Counted from the first letter of the stretch, positions 46,539-57,024 are shown. The stretch is DNA of 64,000 bases from Acinetobacter sp. SFB (GCF_001647545.1 NZ_LSZH01000015.1:1-64000), one strand, 5' to 3'. Numbers and translations: made by a program. The notes: generated by a model not told the origin, from the letters alone.

Positions 46539-48056
46539 ATGTTTAAGCGTTCTTTATTGGTTGCAATGCTTGCAACAGCAACAGCTGCGACTCAAGCTGC
46601 GGCATTAACTAAAGATAATGGTGCACCAGTCGGCGATAACCAGAACTCTATTACAGCTGGTCCTAACGGTGCTGTTTTATTACAAGATGTACAATTGGTA
46701 CAAAAATTACAGCGTTTCGGTCGTGAGCGTATTCCTGAGCGTGTAGTACATGCACGTGGTACAGGGGCATACGGTGAATTTGTTGTTTCGAAAGATTTAT
46801 CTGATTTAACACTTGCGTCAATGTTTAAAGCAGGGACTAAAACTCCAGTTTTTGTACGTATGTCTACCGTAATTCACCCTAAGGGTTCTCCAGAGACCTT
46901 ACGTGATCCGCACGGTTTCGCAATTAAATTTTACACGAAAGAAGGTAACTGGGATTTAGTGGGTAACCAAACTCCAGTATTCTTTATTCGTGATGCGATT
47001 AAATTCCCAGACTTCATTCACGCAATGAAACCAAGTCCAATCAACAATGTTCAAGATGCGAACCGTGTATTTGACTTCTTGTCTAGTCAACCCTGGGCAA
47101 CCAACATGTTGACTTATGTTTACGGCAAGCAAGGTGTTCCAACCAGCTACCGCGAACAAGATGGCTTTGGTGTTCACGCCTATAAATTGTATAACGATAA
47201 AGGCGAATACAAATACGTGAAGTTCAACTTCCGTTCACAACAAGGTGTTAAAGGCCTGAACGTGAAAGAAGCTGCTGAACAACAGGGTAAAGACTTCAAC
47301 CACTTAACCAACGACCTGTATAAAAATATAAACGCTGGTAACTTCCCTAAATGGGATCTTCACATTCAGGTTCTTGATCCTAAAGATCTAGGCAAGTTTG
47401 ATTTTGATCCGTTGGATCCAACTAAAATCTGGCCAAATGATTTAGTTCCTGAAGTTAAAGTCGGTACGATGACGCTGAACCGTATGCCGAAGAACTTCTT
47501 CCAGGAGACTGAGCAAGCTGCTTTCGCTCCAGGTAACTTGGTTCCAGGGATCGAACCATCTGAAGACCGTTTACTTCAAGGTCGTATCTTCTCTTACTCA
47601 GATACTCAAATGTACCGTTTAGGTGTAAATCACCAACAACTTCCTGTAAACCGTCCATTGGTTAATGTGAACAACAACAACCAAGAAGGTCACATGAATA
47701 CAGCTGCTACGACTTCGAACGTAAACTACGAACCAAGCCGTATGGAACCTAAACCATCTACTGATAAAGCACGTGCTGTACAAACGCCACTTTCTGGTTA
47801 TGTACAACAAATGGGTACGAAAGAGCAAAATTTCAAGCAAGCGGGTGAACTTTACCGTTCATACACTGCGAAAGAAAAAGATGACTTAATCATGAACTTG
47901 GCTGCTGATCTGGGTGCAGTGAAAGATGCTGAAACCAAGCACATCATGTTGTCTTACTTCTATAAAGCTGATGCAGACTACGGTACTCGTATGACTAAAG
48001 CCGTGAGCGGTAACCTGGCCACTGTTAAAACGAAAGCAGAAAAATTGAAAGACTAA
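46539..48056 (+). CDS. katB: Exported monofunctional haem catalase
   Basis: Started at the ATG at 46539, because it opens a signal peptide (MFKRSLLVAMLATATAATQA) that an upstream extension would spoil. The 505-aa small-subunit catalase has the distal His in RVVHARGTGAYGEF, the Asn in GNQTPVFFIRD and the haem-ligand Tyr in RIFSYSDTQMYRLG. It decomposes hydrogen peroxide, here in the periplasm. The following ankyrin gene copies the Pseudomonas katB-ankB pair, hence the symbol; katA is an equally usable name. Confidence 0.9.
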   Translation: MFKRSLLVAMLATATAATQAAALTKDNGAPVGDNQNSITAGPNGAVLLQDVQLVQKLQRFGRERIPERVVHARGTGAYGEFVVSKDLSDLTLASMFKAGTKTPVFVRMSTVIHPKGSPETLRDPHGFAIKFYTKEGNWDLVGNQTPVFFIRDAIKFPDFIHAMKPSPINNVQDANRVFDFLSSQPWATNMLTYVYGKQGVPTSYREQDGFGVHAYKLYNDKGEYKYVKFNFRSQQGVKGLNVKEAAEQQGKDFNHLTNDLYKNINAGNFPKWDLHIQVLDPKDLGKFDFDPLDPTKIWPNDLVPEVKVGTMTLNRMPKNFFQETEQAAFAPGNLVPGIEPSEDRLLQGRIFSYSDTQMYRLGVNHQQLPVNRPLVNVNNNNQEGHMNTAATTSNVNYEPSRMEPKPSTDKARAVQTPLSGYVQQMGTKEQNFKQAGELYRSYTAKEKDDLIMNLAADLGAVKDAETKHIMLSYFYKADADYGTRMTKAVSGNLATVKTKAEKLKD

Positions 48057-48075
48057 TTTTGCTTGGTTGATCAAA

Positions 48076-48159
48076 TCGGTGACTAGGGCTTAGGAGTCAC
48101 CACCGAAAAGTCCTGTAAAACTCAAATCCTTTCCTGCAACCCTAGGGGAGTTTTACAGG
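48076..48159 (+). repeat. Two inverted repeats between catalase and ankyrin genes
   Basis: GGTGACtagggcttaggaGTCACC (about 48079-48102) is followed by CCTGTAAAACTC (48112-48123) and its exact reverse complement GAGTTTTACAGG (48148-48159). No T-run follows closely, so these could be mRNA structures that tune expression between the two genes. Confidence 0.6.
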
Positions 48160-48208
48160 CATTTTATATTTCCAATATTTTGTCTAAGCAAACTTGAGGT
48201 CAATTGAA

Positions 48209-48733
48209 ATGAAAGTAATCTTGAATAGTGTGATGATGGCGATGTCCAGCATTTTATTAATGACAGTGCTTACGCTAGGAATGACTAAACTTCATGCTCA
48301 AGAAACAGTTCAGGTGGCTCAGCAACACACAGTAAATTCTCAACAGGAATTGCTGGATATCTTTTTTGCCGCAGCAAAAACCGGGCAGCAAGAAGTCATT
48401 GATGAATTTTTAAAACATGGATTCCCTGTCGATGTCCGCAACACAGCCAACTATACGCCTTTAATGATGGCAGCCTATTATGGTCATCAAGATACAGTCA
48501 CTACATTGCTGAAATATGGTGCAGATCGTTGTGCACGTGATAGCAAAGGCAATACTGCCTTGATGGGGGCGATGTTTAAGCTTGAATGGGCGATTGTGAA
48601 ACAGTTACGCCAAGTCGATTGTGATCGCAATGCCAAGCAAACAGGACAAAAAACAGCAGCTGAATTTGCCAAAGTCATTGGTCAAGAAAAGCAGCTGAAG
48701 AAAATACTTGAATCGTATAGGGAGCAGAAATAA
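48209..48733 (+). CDS. ankB: Exported ankyrin-repeat protein, AnkB-like
   Basis: Started at the ATG at 48209 (TTGAGG lies ten bases upstream). The 174-aa protein has a signal peptide ending near LHAQ (about residue 31) and three ankyrin repeats, the clearest being NYTPLMMAAYYGHQDTVTTLL (about residues 75-95; location only). In Pseudomonas aeruginosa the periplasmic AnkB is needed for full activity of the neighbouring catalase KatB. The same partnership is inferred here from order and export signals. Confidence 0.82.
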   Translation: MKVILNSVMMAMSSILLMTVLTLGMTKLHAQETVQVAQQHTVNSQQELLDIFFAAAKTGQQEVIDEFLKHGFPVDVRNTANYTPLMMAAYYGHQDTVTTLLKYGADRCARDSKGNTALMGAMFKLEWAIVKQLRQVDCDRNAKQTGQKTAAEFAKVIGQEKQLKKILESYREQK

Positions 48734-48847
48734 AAGTGCCAGTCTTCACATAATGAGTCGAATAGATCTGAGCATTTACTAAAACATGGCTCTGTAGTTT
48801 GGAAAAATATGCTTTAATGCGGACAGTTGATAAAAACTGAAAGTTAT

Positions 48848-50059
48848 ATGTCCGCAATCATCCATTCATTATTAGATACCGACCTGTATAAATTCACCAT
48901 GTTACAGGTTGTTCTGCATAAATTCCCTCAAACGCATAGCGTCTACCATTTTCGTTGTCGTAATTTAGAAGATACCGTTTATCCACTGACGGATATTCTG
49001 GACGATTTAAATCAGCAGCTCGATTATCTATGTCAGCTCAAGTTTAAAGAAGATGAGTTGCAATATTTACGTAGCTTACGTTTTATTAAAAGTGATTTTG
49101 TCGATTACTTAGAACTCTTCCAGCTAAAACGACGCTTTATTAAAGCCAGTATTGATGATCAAGGCCGTTTGGATATTTGGGTGGAAGGCCCGATGGTACA
49201 AGCGATGATGTTTGAAATCTTTGTTCTGGCCATCGTGAACGAATTGTATTTCCGCCGTATCAGTAGTGATGATGTTTCGGCGGAAGGTGAACGTCGTTTG
49301 CAAGCCAAAGTGGCGTTGCTTAAAAAGTACGAACAAGAACAAAATCCCAATGATCCCCCTTTCTTGGTGTCCGACTTTGGTACCCGTCGTCGTCATAGTT
49401 ATGCCTGGCAGAAACACGTCATTACCGAGTTTAATCAAGCCTCACCCTATATTTTCCGCGGTACCAGCAATGTACTGATTGCCAAAGAATTGGGTATTAC
49501 CCCAATTGGCACCATGGCACATGAATTCCTGCAAGCCTTTCAAGCCCTGGATGTGCGTTTACGCAATTTTCAAAAACTGGCATTGGAAACCTGGGTGCAG
49601 GAATATCGCGGCGACTTGGGAATTGCCTTGACCGATGTGGTCGGGATGGATGCTTTCCTGCGTGACTTTGACTTGTATTTTGCCAAACTGTTTGATGGTC
49701 TGCGTCATGATAGTGGCGACCCTTACGAATGGGGTGATAAAGCCTATGCCCATTACAAAAAACTAAAAGTGGACAGCAAAAGCAAGATGCTGACCTTTAG
49801 TGACGGGTTGAACCTGGAAAAAGCCTGGGATTTGCATCAGTACTTTAAAGATCGTTTTCAGGTGAGCTTTGGTATTGGGACCAACTTGACCAATGATTTG
49901 GGGCAAACCCCACTGAATATTGTGTTGAAACTGGTGGAATGCAACGGTCAGTCGGTGGCTAAAATTTCCGACAGCCCAGGTAAAACCATGACCGATAACG
50001 ATACTTTCCTGGCTTATTTACGTCAGGTATTCCAAATCACTGAAACTGAATCACAGTGA
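48848..50059 (+). CDS. pncB: Nicotinate phosphoribosyltransferase
   Basis: Started at the ATG at 48848 ([19 protein letters not shown]), giving 403 aa. It makes nicotinate mononucleotide from nicotinate and PRPP (Preiss-Handler NAD salvage). [20 protein letters not shown] and [22 protein letters not shown] are family signatures, and the His in RRRHS matches the autophosphorylated residue. Works after PncA (37821). Confidence 0.96.
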   Translation: MSAIIHSLLDTDLYKFTMLQVVLHKFPQTHSVYHFRCRNLEDTVYPLTDILDDLNQQLDYLCQLKFKEDELQYLRSLRFIKSDFVDYLELFQLKRRFIKASIDDQGRLDIWVEGPMVQAMMFEIFVLAIVNELYFRRISSDDVSAEGERRLQAKVALLKKYEQEQNPNDPPFLVSDFGTRRRHSYAWQKHVITEFNQASPYIFRGTSNVLIAKELGITPIGTMAHEFLQAFQALDVRLRNFQKLALETWVQEYRGDLGIALTDVVGMDAFLRDFDLYFAKLFDGLRHDSGDPYEWGDKAYAHYKKLKVDSKSKMLTFSDGLNLEKAWDLHQYFKDRFQVSFGIGTNLTNDLGQTPLNIVLKLVECNGQSVAKISDSPGKTMTDNDTFLAYLRQVFQITETESQ

Positions 50060-50069
50060 TTTTTCTATA

Positions 50070-50104
50070 GCTGATTTTTTGCTAAAAGAATGCAAAAAAT
50101 CAGC
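50070..50104 (+). terminator. Perfect 13-bp hairpin after pncB
   Basis: GCTGATTTTTTGC and GCAAAAAATCAGC are separated by nine bases, starting 11 bases past the pncB stop. The run of T lies inside the stem rather than after it, so terminator function is probable but not typical. Confidence 0.55.
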
Positions 50105-50166
50105 ATAATAGTGAAAATGAGTTGTGCTAAGATCAGCAATATTGATCTAAATAAAACTCGAAAAGT

Positions 50167-51015
50167 ATGACTGTTTCTGCATTTGATTTTGGTCTGCTCA
50201 TTGAAGCAGAAGAACTCTTGCCACATCTGGGCAATGAGAAATTACGCATTGTCGATTTAAGCCGTAGTTCTGTTTATGATCAATTGCATATTCCGCATGC
50301 GATCCATGTCAAGCCGAAACAGCTGCTTCGCCAAGAAGAACAAGCCTCGGGTTTACTTGCCGATGTTGAAAGCTTGAAAGCCCTGATTGAATATTTGAAT
50401 ATTTCTCCAGAGCATCACGTTGTTGTTTATGACGATGAAGGCGGGGCATGGGCAGGGCGCTTGATCTGGAATTTGCATTGCCTAGGTTTTGAAAACACCA
50501 GTTTACTCAATGGTGGTATTCATGCCTGGTTAGCGACAGGATTTCCAACGTCTTCTGATGTCGAAAAATTAGCGCCTGTTTCAAATCTGGTTGAAATTAA
50601 CCAGACTCAAATGAATCAATACCGTATTGAATACCCACAACTTCTTGAGAAAGTTCAAAATCATAAAATCCAAGTGTGGGATTGCCGCACGGAAGATGAA
50701 TACAGCGGACTTCGACTGGCAGCGCGACGCGGCGGTCACATTCCAAATGCCCGACATTTTGAATGGAGTACTGCCCTTAATCGTGAAAATCATTTAAAAT
50801 TACATCCTTTAGAACGCACGCAACAACGCTTAGAACAATTGGGGTTCAATTTAAATGAACCTGTGGTGGTGTATTGTCAGTCCCATCACCGTTCAGGTTT
50901 AGCTTATATTTTGGGTCGATTACTCGGCTGGAATATTCAAGCTTATGATGGTGCGTGGAGTGAATGGGGCAACCGCTTCGACAGTCCGATTATTACCGGA
51001 GATTTACCGTCTTGA
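50167..51015 (+). CDS. Tandem-rhodanese sulfurtransferase
   Basis: The 282-aa protein has two rhodanese domains. The N-terminal one (about residues 12-130) lacks the active cysteine, while the C-terminal one (about 158-275) has it in [12 protein letters not shown]. It resembles thiosulfate:cyanide or 3-mercaptopyruvate sulfurtransferases (SseA type), though the CQSHHRSG loop is closer to the thiosulfate-like variants. It acts in the cytosol. Its stop overlaps the TTG start of psd (TTGA). Confidence 0.88.
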   Translation: MTVSAFDFGLLIEAEELLPHLGNEKLRIVDLSRSSVYDQLHIPHAIHVKPKQLLRQEEQASGLLADVESLKALIEYLNISPEHHVVVYDDEGGAWAGRLIWNLHCLGFENTSLLNGGIHAWLATGFPTSSDVEKLAPVSNLVEINQTQMNQYRIEYPQLLEKVQNHKIQVWDCRTEDEYSGLRLAARRGGHIPNARHFEWSTALNRENHLKLHPLERTQQRLEQLGFNLNEPVVVYCQSHHRSGLAYILGRLLGWNIQAYDGAWSEWGNRFDSPIITGDLPS

Positions 51016-51866
51016 GTTTCGCATCACGATTAAAAAAACAAATTTTTATTCAAGCACAACGTGTTGTGCCACAACACCAGTTATCACGTGTGGTGGGGAA
51101 ACTCGCTGCCAGTGAAAACCCGGTTGTCAAAAATACCGTAATTCAGGCTTTTAAAGCCCAATATGGCATTGATATGTCAATTGCTGAACAAAGTAATGAA
51201 TTGAAATACAAGTCTTTCAATGAATTCTTCACTCGTTCATTGAAAGACGGAGTTCGCGCGATTGATAACAATCCCAACAGTATCGTTTCACCTGCGGATG
51301 GTGCAATTTCACAATTGGGCAAAATTGCAGATGGCGATATTTTTCAGGCCAAAGGTCAAAGCTTTTCAGTTGAAAAATTAATTGCCGATCCGCAACTGGC
51401 AGAACCGTTTAAAAATGGCCAGTTCGCAACCGTGTATTTATCGCCTAAAGATTATCACCGTGTGCATATGCCTTTTGCGGGAACTCTAACTGAAACTTTA
51501 TATGTGCCAGGTGAATTGTTTTCGGTCAATCAAACCACTGCGGAAAATATTCCGGGTTTATTTGCGCGTAATGAACGCATGGTGTGTTTGTTTGATACTG
51601 AACTGGGACGTATGGCTGTAGTTTTAGTCGGTGCCATGATTGTTGCCGGTATTGAAACAGTGGCGACAGGTAAGGTAAAACCCACAGGCCGTCTCGAACT
51701 CAACCAGCATAATCTATTCCTTGAAAAAGGAGCAGAGCTGGGGCGCTTTTATCTAGGTTCTACAGCGGTCATTTTATTTGAACAAGATAAGATGCAGTGG
51801 GATGCGATGTTTAAAGCCAACTCGGTTGTGGTGATGGGTGAAGCTTTGGGACATACGGTTGAATAA
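51012..51866 (+). CDS. psd: Phosphatidylserine decarboxylase proenzyme
   Basis: The start is a TTG at 51012 that overlaps the sulfurtransferase stop (TTGA); it gives 284 aa starting [13 protein letters not shown], the expected family N-terminus and length. An upstream reading-frame extension reads through the sulfurtransferase gene. The self-cleavage site LGST (in [12 protein letters not shown]) generates the pyruvoyl group, and HRVHMPFAG is conserved. It makes phosphatidylethanolamine at the inner membrane. Translational coupling to the sulfurtransferase is likely. Confidence 0.94.
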   Translation: MSFASRLKKQIFIQAQRVVPQHQLSRVVGKLAASENPVVKNTVIQAFKAQYGIDMSIAEQSNELKYKSFNEFFTRSLKDGVRAIDNNPNSIVSPADGAISQLGKIADGDIFQAKGQSFSVEKLIADPQLAEPFKNGQFATVYLSPKDYHRVHMPFAGTLTETLYVPGELFSVNQTTAENIPGLFARNERMVCLFDTELGRMAVVLVGAMIVAGIETVATGKVKPTGRLELNQHNLFLEKGAELGRFYLGSTAVILFEQDKMQWDAMFKANSVVVMGEALGHTVE

Positions 51867-51905
51867 AATATTCCCTCTCCTGCGAGGAAAGGGAATTTAA
51901 GCTAT

Positions 51906-51935
51906 AAAAAAGCGCCTCATTTGAGGCGCTTTTTT
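51906..51935. terminator. Bidirectional terminator between psd and the SPOR gene
   Basis: AAAAAGCGCCTC-attt-GAGGCGCTTTTT with flanking A and T runs. A second, weaker hairpin (ATTCCCT / AGGGAAT, 51871-51896) lies just before it. Confidence 0.92.
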
Positions 51936-51946
51936 ATGAATTCAAC

Positions 51947-52558
51947 TTAACGTTTCACTACAATCGAATCAATGCCGCTGCGTTGTAAAGTTTGCTGTGC
52001 AATCAGTGCCGCATCAGCAGAATCATAAGGCCCTGAAATCACCCGATACCAAGTTTGACCATTTTCAACCGATTTAACCACATCTGCAGATAATCCATTT
52101 AAAATAATTTCAGCACGACGGGCATCAGCACTATCTGGATCAGCATAGCTACGGACTTGAAGAATATAACTGGGTTGATAGGCAGGCGGAGCTTCAGCAC
52201 TTTCAAGACCGGGCTCAGTGGCTTCCGTGTTAATGGTTGGTTTTGGTTCAGGTGCTTCCACAATCACCACTGCTTCTGAATTTTTAGTTTCCGGCACAGC
52301 CTGATCAGGAATAGGCGTGACTTGCTGCTGAGGTAATAAATCGTAGAAACGATAATCTTTGTTGGTGTCTTCCTGGTAATGTTCAGAATTAATCTGATTC
52401 TTCGGCTGAACCGGTGCCCACGGTTTCCATAGCATCAAGGCTACGGCAAAACTCAGCACGATTAAAATGACGACAAGTGTTCCAAGCCATGCCGGAATCA
52501 ATGGCTTTTTAGGCTTGTTCGGTCGCTCAGATACACCGCGTTGCGTTTTTCCAAACAC
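51947..52558 (-). CDS. SPOR-domain inner-membrane protein
   Basis: The 203-aa protein starts at a GTG (52558) with AAGGAAG upstream. It has one transmembrane helix (about residues 24-46), a Pro/Glu/Thr-rich periplasmic linker and a C-terminal SPOR domain (SYILQVRSYADPDSADARRA, with VKSVENGQTWYRVISGPY). SPOR domains bind denuded septal peptidoglycan, so a cell-division role like FtsN is likely. Position downstream of argS matches Pseudomonas and related genomes, where the gene is often annotated FtsN-like. Confidence 0.85.
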   Translation of the reverse strand: MFGKTQRGVSERPNKPKKPLIPAWLGTLVVILIVLSFAVALMLWKPWAPVQPKNQINSEHYQEDTNKDYRFYDLLPQQQVTPIPDQAVPETKNSEAVVIVEAPEPKPTINTEATEPGLESAEAPPAYQPSYILQVRSYADPDSADARRAEIILNGLSADVVKSVENGQTWYRVISGPYDSADAALIAQQTLQRSGIDSIVVKR

Positions 52559-52579
52559 GTGGACTTCCTTTTGTTCTAA

Positions 52580-54370
52580 TTACATGGAGGTAGGGGCAGA
52601 TACGCCTAATAATTCTAAACCATTACGTAACACTTGTTGTACGTTTACTGAAAGGAGTAAACGGGCTTGCGTAAGGTCAGCATCATTGTTGAGTACTTTA
52701 TGCTCATTATACCAACCATGGAATAATGCTGCCAATTCTTTCAGATAGTTACCGACCTGATGCGGTTCATAACTGTTGGCTGCACGAATCACAATTTCAG
52801 GATACGCGGCAAGTTTGGCCAGAATTTCAGTTTCAGCATCAAGATCAAGTCTTACTGCAAATTGACGTGCATTTACTGCATCAAAATTTACATCAGTAGA
52901 CGCTGCTTTCTCTAACATACGGCAAATACGGGCGTGGGCATATTGAATGTAATACACCGCATTGTCTTTGCTTTGTGACACTGCAAGGTCAAGGTCAAAG
53001 TCAATGTGCTGTTCAGATTTACGCATTACATAATAGAAACGCGCTGCATCATTACCGACTTCTTTACGCAGGTCGCGTAAGGTGACGAACTGACCCGAAC
53101 GAGATGACATTTGCACCATCTCACCGCCACGCCATAGACTGACGAACTGAACTAAAAGCACAGTCAGTTTTTTCGAGTCATAACCCATTGCATCAATTGC
53201 CGCTTTTACACGTGCGATATAACCGTGGTGATCTGAACCCCAGATATCGACGATATCGGTATAGCCACGTTGTAATTTATTTAAATGGTAAGCAATGTCA
53301 GAGGCGAAATAGGTGGTTTGACCATTACGGCGTTTGACTACACGGTCTTTTTCATCGCCGAATTCAGTCGATTTAAACCAGATATTGCCGTCTTTTTCAT
53401 ACAAGAAACCGCGTTGATCTAAAGTTCCTAAAGCTTCATCAATTTTTTCAGTTAAAGATTCTTCGCTGAACCATTGATTGAAGGTTACACCGAATTCGCC
53501 AAGGTCATCTTTAATGTCATCAAGAATGGCCTTTAAGGCAGCTTGTAAAAATACACGGTAGCCTTGACCAATTAATTGTTGTGAATTGAAGATCAAGCCA
53601 TCGATATGTTTTTCTTTATCACCTGAAAGTACCACTTTATTGCCATCTGCATCGAGTTCAGCAGCAAATTGCACATCTTCCGGTACATCTTTATAGACAT
53701 CTGCAACAGGGCGTACATACGCATCACCCTCTTGGTCGAGAATACTTTGCGCGATTTCTTTAACATAGTCACCTTGGTAGGCATTTTTTGGGAATACCAA
53801 TGTTTGACCAGTAAGCTCTAGATAACGAAGATATGTAGAGGTCGCAAGAATGTCCATTTGACGGCCGGCATCATTGACATAATATTCACGGTCAACTTTT
53901 GCACCCGTTGCTTCAAGCAAGTTGGCGACCGTCATACCATAGGCTGCACCACGACCATGACCTACGTGTAGGCTAGAGGTGGGATTGGCAGAAACGAATT
54001 CGACTTGAATGCGTTTTTCAGCGTTGGCTTGGGTACGACCGAATTGATCTTTTTGCGCTTGAACCTGATCAAGCACAGTAAAGCGTTGGTCGGCATTTAA
54101 AAAGAAATTAATAAAGCCAGGGCCGGCAATTTCTGCTTTGCTGATATCTGCAACTTCAGGAAGACTGGCGAGGATTTTTTCCGCGAGATCACGAGGCTTC
54201 ATGCCCGCAGCTTTAGAACCCATCATCGCGATGTTTGAGGCGAAGTCACCGTGGCTTCGGTCTTTGGTTCGCGTTAAGTTACCACTGTTATTAAAGTCGG
54301 ATGGGAGTACACCTTCAGCTTGAAGAGATTGCACTGCATGTTCGAGAGCTGCTTGGATTGCCGTATTCAT
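52580..54370 (-). CDS. argS: Arginyl-tRNA synthetase
   Basis: Started at the ATG at 54370 (MNTAIQAALEHAVQSL), the enzyme has 596 aa. The HIGH-like motif is HVGHGRGA (in NPTSSLHVGHGRGA, near residue 125) and the KMSKS equivalent is degenerate (VQMSSRSGQ), usual for ArgRS. The C-terminal DALR anticodon-binding domain ends LLGVSAPTSM. It charges tRNA-Arg without needing the KMSK lysine loop. It lies 21 bases before the SPOR gene on the same strand. Confidence 0.97.
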   Translation of the reverse strand: MNTAIQAALEHAVQSLQAEGVLPSDFNNSGNLTRTKDRSHGDFASNIAMMGSKAAGMKPRDLAEKILASLPEVADISKAEIAGPGFINFFLNADQRFTVLDQVQAQKDQFGRTQANAEKRIQVEFVSANPTSSLHVGHGRGAAYGMTVANLLEATGAKVDREYYVNDAGRQMDILATSTYLRYLELTGQTLVFPKNAYQGDYVKEIAQSILDQEGDAYVRPVADVYKDVPEDVQFAAELDADGNKVVLSGDKEKHIDGLIFNSQQLIGQGYRVFLQAALKAILDDIKDDLGEFGVTFNQWFSEESLTEKIDEALGTLDQRGFLYEKDGNIWFKSTEFGDEKDRVVKRRNGQTTYFASDIAYHLNKLQRGYTDIVDIWGSDHHGYIARVKAAIDAMGYDSKKLTVLLVQFVSLWRGGEMVQMSSRSGQFVTLRDLRKEVGNDAARFYYVMRKSEQHIDFDLDLAVSQSKDNAVYYIQYAHARICRMLEKAASTDVNFDAVNARQFAVRLDLDAETEILAKLAAYPEIVIRAANSYEPHQVGNYLKELAALFHGWYNEHKVLNNDADLTQARLLLSVNVQQVLRNGLELLGVSAPTSM

Positions 54371-54549
54371 AATCAGTCGAAAAATAAACGTCGCGGAAAA
54401 ACAGCAAATATAGCAAATTTCACCGTCTTTAGGTAAACCCATTTGTATTGAATGAAGGTTGTCTGACTGTCTACATACTTAGGCAAGGGGATAAAAAAGG
54501 GAAAGATCGCAAAAATCATGATTTATGGCATATTGGAGGACGTGAAAAA

Positions 54550-54852
54550 ATGAACAGAGCAGAGCAGATGCAAACTGAACGCCCGACGATTATCGGCAAT
54601 ATTCCCAAACTTCCAGCAAAATGGGCCGCAGTGGTATTGCCGTTTATTTTATCTGGCCTGATGAGTGGCATTATTTCCTTGATCAATATGCTGCGCAATC
54701 TGGGTTGGATCGACGGTTTTATAAATTTATGGTTTCACAACTGGATGATTTCCTGGGCCTTTGCTTTTCCGATTGTATTAATGCTTTTACCCTTGGTACG
54801 CAAATTGACAGGCCAACTGGTCGATCTATCGGCTGCAAATGGGCCGAAGTGA
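54550..54852 (+). CDS. DUF2798 small membrane protein
   Basis: The ATG at 54550 has a strong TTGGAGGA upstream; longer in-frame starts lack one. The 100-aa product has two transmembrane helices (about residues 25-47 and 58-80) joined by LRNLGWIDGFINLWFHNWM, the DUF2798 pattern. Function is unknown. It is divergent from argS. Confidence 0.75.
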   Translation: MNRAEQMQTERPTIIGNIPKLPAKWAAVVLPFILSGLMSGIISLINMLRNLGWIDGFINLWFHNWMISWAFAFPIVLMLLPLVRKLTGQLVDLSAANGPK

Positions 54853-55133
54853 TTTTGTCCTTTAGGCGATAGTCTGTTCCCATTAATCTGTTTTTTTATT
54901 TTGAAATATCTAATTTTGAAACATCTACAGTCTACAGACATTAAAACTTTAATGATTTTGGCTAGGCACAGAGCTGGTTTTAAAGGCAGTGGCTTTTAAT
55001 TTTGTTGTTGTTATAAATACATAGACATCAGCCTAGCTTGCCACATCAGTTTATTAAGCATCAATATTAAGCCGTTTAAAAGACATTTTGTTTATTGAGC
55101 AATGTCTGCTGCAATTTAAATAGCTGAATGCAA

Positions 55134-56441
55134 CTAAAGCACCACATCTACCAAAGCGCGAATAATCCCCAGCACCAAACCAATAAATGCACCCACGACC
55201 ACGCCATTGACACGGATCATGTGCAAGTCGCCACCGACTTCATTTTCAATTTTGTCGATCATTTCCCGCGAATCCCATTCATGAATACGCTCGCTAATAA
55301 ACCGAATGACTTTCTCACTGTATTGGTCACTTAAATTAACCGCAATCCCACTCATCCGGTCATTGAGTAATTCACGTACTGCCGAGTTGGAAATAATATT
55401 TTCCCCCACTTGCTGAATGGCAACCCGCAGGTTCTGTGCAATGCCTGAATCGTCTTTGAGCAAGTCGGCTTTAATCGCATCACAAAGAATGACCACAGCC
55501 CCGCTAATAAAATTCAGTACTTGTGGGCTATCCAGCAAGGCATCTTTGGTGCTATTTAAACGATGACTGGCATTACTTTCATCATTTGCCAGTTCCAGCA
55601 TCAACTGATGACCCATTTCTTCAATTTTTTGACGCCACGGATGCTCCGGGTCGGCCAGCATTGATTCCACCCGTTCCACCAGTGAGTCGATGGTACGTTG
55701 CTGTACATCAATGCCAATCCAGCTTGCACCTTTGGCCAGTTTCCACACGCCTAATTCCTTGAATAAGGTGCGGGTCAGCTGACGGGTTTCTTCCGGATGT
55801 GACATCACCCATTCATGTGCAAGATCAAGTCCGCGTTGTAAGACATCCTGATGAAAATCATTTTCCAGAACTGCACGCAGCATTTCACTGGCCAAGGTAT
55901 TGATTTGGGTATTGCGCACCCATTGCACGCTATTGCTTTGAATAAAGCGCCCAATTTGTTCCTGTCCCACAAATTCAAAAATTTTCGGTACCGTTTGCTG
56001 AATGACTTGGGTGACTTGAGCGTTATTTTCAGCTTTGGCCAGCCATTGTCCAACGGCCAGACTGATATCGGTATTGTGCAGACTTCGCTTCACCACTTGC
56101 GGCGATAAAAAGTTTTCCTGTACAAAACGTCCCATAGATTCTGCAATACGGGCTTTGTTACGTGGAATAATTTCGGTGTGATCGCGCATAAATTTAGGAA
56201 TCGGCATTTTCCCAAACGGGTTGCGGAACAGCACGGTAATGGCATACCAGTCCGCTAAACCACCGACCACACCGGCTTCGGCCGCCAGCATCAAAATATG
56301 AATCAGCCAGATATATTCAGGAAGCAGCTTGGCCACCACCATCAGCACTAACCATGTTAAAACCGCCAAAATTAGCGCAATGGTGGCGAAGCGTTTACTG
56401 CGTTGCAAACTAGGTGGAGGGGTTACTTCCGCTGGAGTCAT
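55134..56441 (-). CDS. DUF445 family (YjiN-like) membrane protein
   Basis: The 435-aa protein has hydrophobic helices at the N-terminus (about residues 17-70) including GGLADWYAITVLFRNPFG, the DUF445 signature, a long helical middle part, and a final helix GVVVGAFIGLVLGIIRALV. E. coli YjiN is the reference; the role is unknown, with an inner-membrane location expected. The next gene (DUF4136) lies 28 bases upstream on the same strand, so an operon is likely. Confidence 0.87.
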   Translation of the reverse strand: MTPAEVTPPPSLQRSKRFATIALILAVLTWLVLMVVAKLLPEYIWLIHILMLAAEAGVVGGLADWYAITVLFRNPFGKMPIPKFMRDHTEIIPRNKARIAESMGRFVQENFLSPQVVKRSLHNTDISLAVGQWLAKAENNAQVTQVIQQTVPKIFEFVGQEQIGRFIQSNSVQWVRNTQINTLASEMLRAVLENDFHQDVLQRGLDLAHEWVMSHPEETRQLTRTLFKELGVWKLAKGASWIGIDVQQRTIDSLVERVESMLADPEHPWRQKIEEMGHQLMLELANDESNASHRLNSTKDALLDSPQVLNFISGAVVILCDAIKADLLKDDSGIAQNLRVAIQQVGENIISNSAVRELLNDRMSGIAVNLSDQYSEKVIRFISERIHEWDSREMIDKIENEVGGDLHMIRVNGVVVGAFIGLVLGIIRALVDVVL

Positions 56442-56469
56442 GCAATATTCCTGTTAATAGGGCGGTCGG

Positions 56470-57024
56470 TTATTTTTTGGGTGTCACGACCGGGGGCTGT
56501 AAAACTTGTCCAGTCGGACTAAGTCCGTATTTTTGTCCTAACGATTGTAAAATTAAATAGGCATCGAAGGCATCATTCGGTGCTTTTTTCTGATCTTTAT
56601 AACATTCAATAGTATAGGAAACCTCTATCGGGTCAATATTGACTACGCGCGGCATATCATAAAACGGGTCAGGCCAGAAACCCGGGTAACGGCTATAATA
56701 GCCGTATGGATAGTACATTGGGGTGGAGTAGACCAGAGCTTGTCGTGGGGCTTGGCTACGATTACTTGGATCATTCAGGACTTTAAAATAGCGAAATCCA
56801 TTTTGTAGGGTGGTTTGAGCGGCTTTTACCAAGGTGATTTCTTCGGCTGTCCCAAAACTCATGTTGGGGCGTGCCTGGAAACTAATACGATAGGACTGAG
56901 AATTTAAAGGGATATTACTGAATTGACCTAATTGGTCAAAAGTCAGCGGTTTGGAAGGTGTGGTTGCACAGCCAGAGAGGGCAATTGCCGCCACTATGCT
57001 TAGACCGATAATGCTATTTTTCAT
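56470..57024 (-). CDS. DUF4136 family lipoprotein
   Basis: Started at the ATG at 57024 (MKNSIIGLSIVAAIALSGC), the 184-aa product has a clear lipobox LSGC. The mature part contains a Tyr/Pro-rich stretch (PMYYPYGYYSRYPGFWPDPF) and fits the DUF4136 family of outer-membrane-associated lipoproteins with no known role. It lies between the DUF924 gene (52 bases upstream) and the DUF445 gene. Confidence 0.75.
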   Translation of the reverse strand: MKNSIIGLSIVAAIALSGCATTPSKPLTFDQLGQFSNIPLNSQSYRISFQARPNMSFGTAEEITLVKAAQTTLQNGFRYFKVLNDPSNRSQAPRQALVYSTPMYYPYGYYSRYPGFWPDPFYDMPRVVNIDPIEVSYTIECYKDQKKAPNDAFDAYLILQSLGQKYGLSPTGQVLQPPVVTPKK

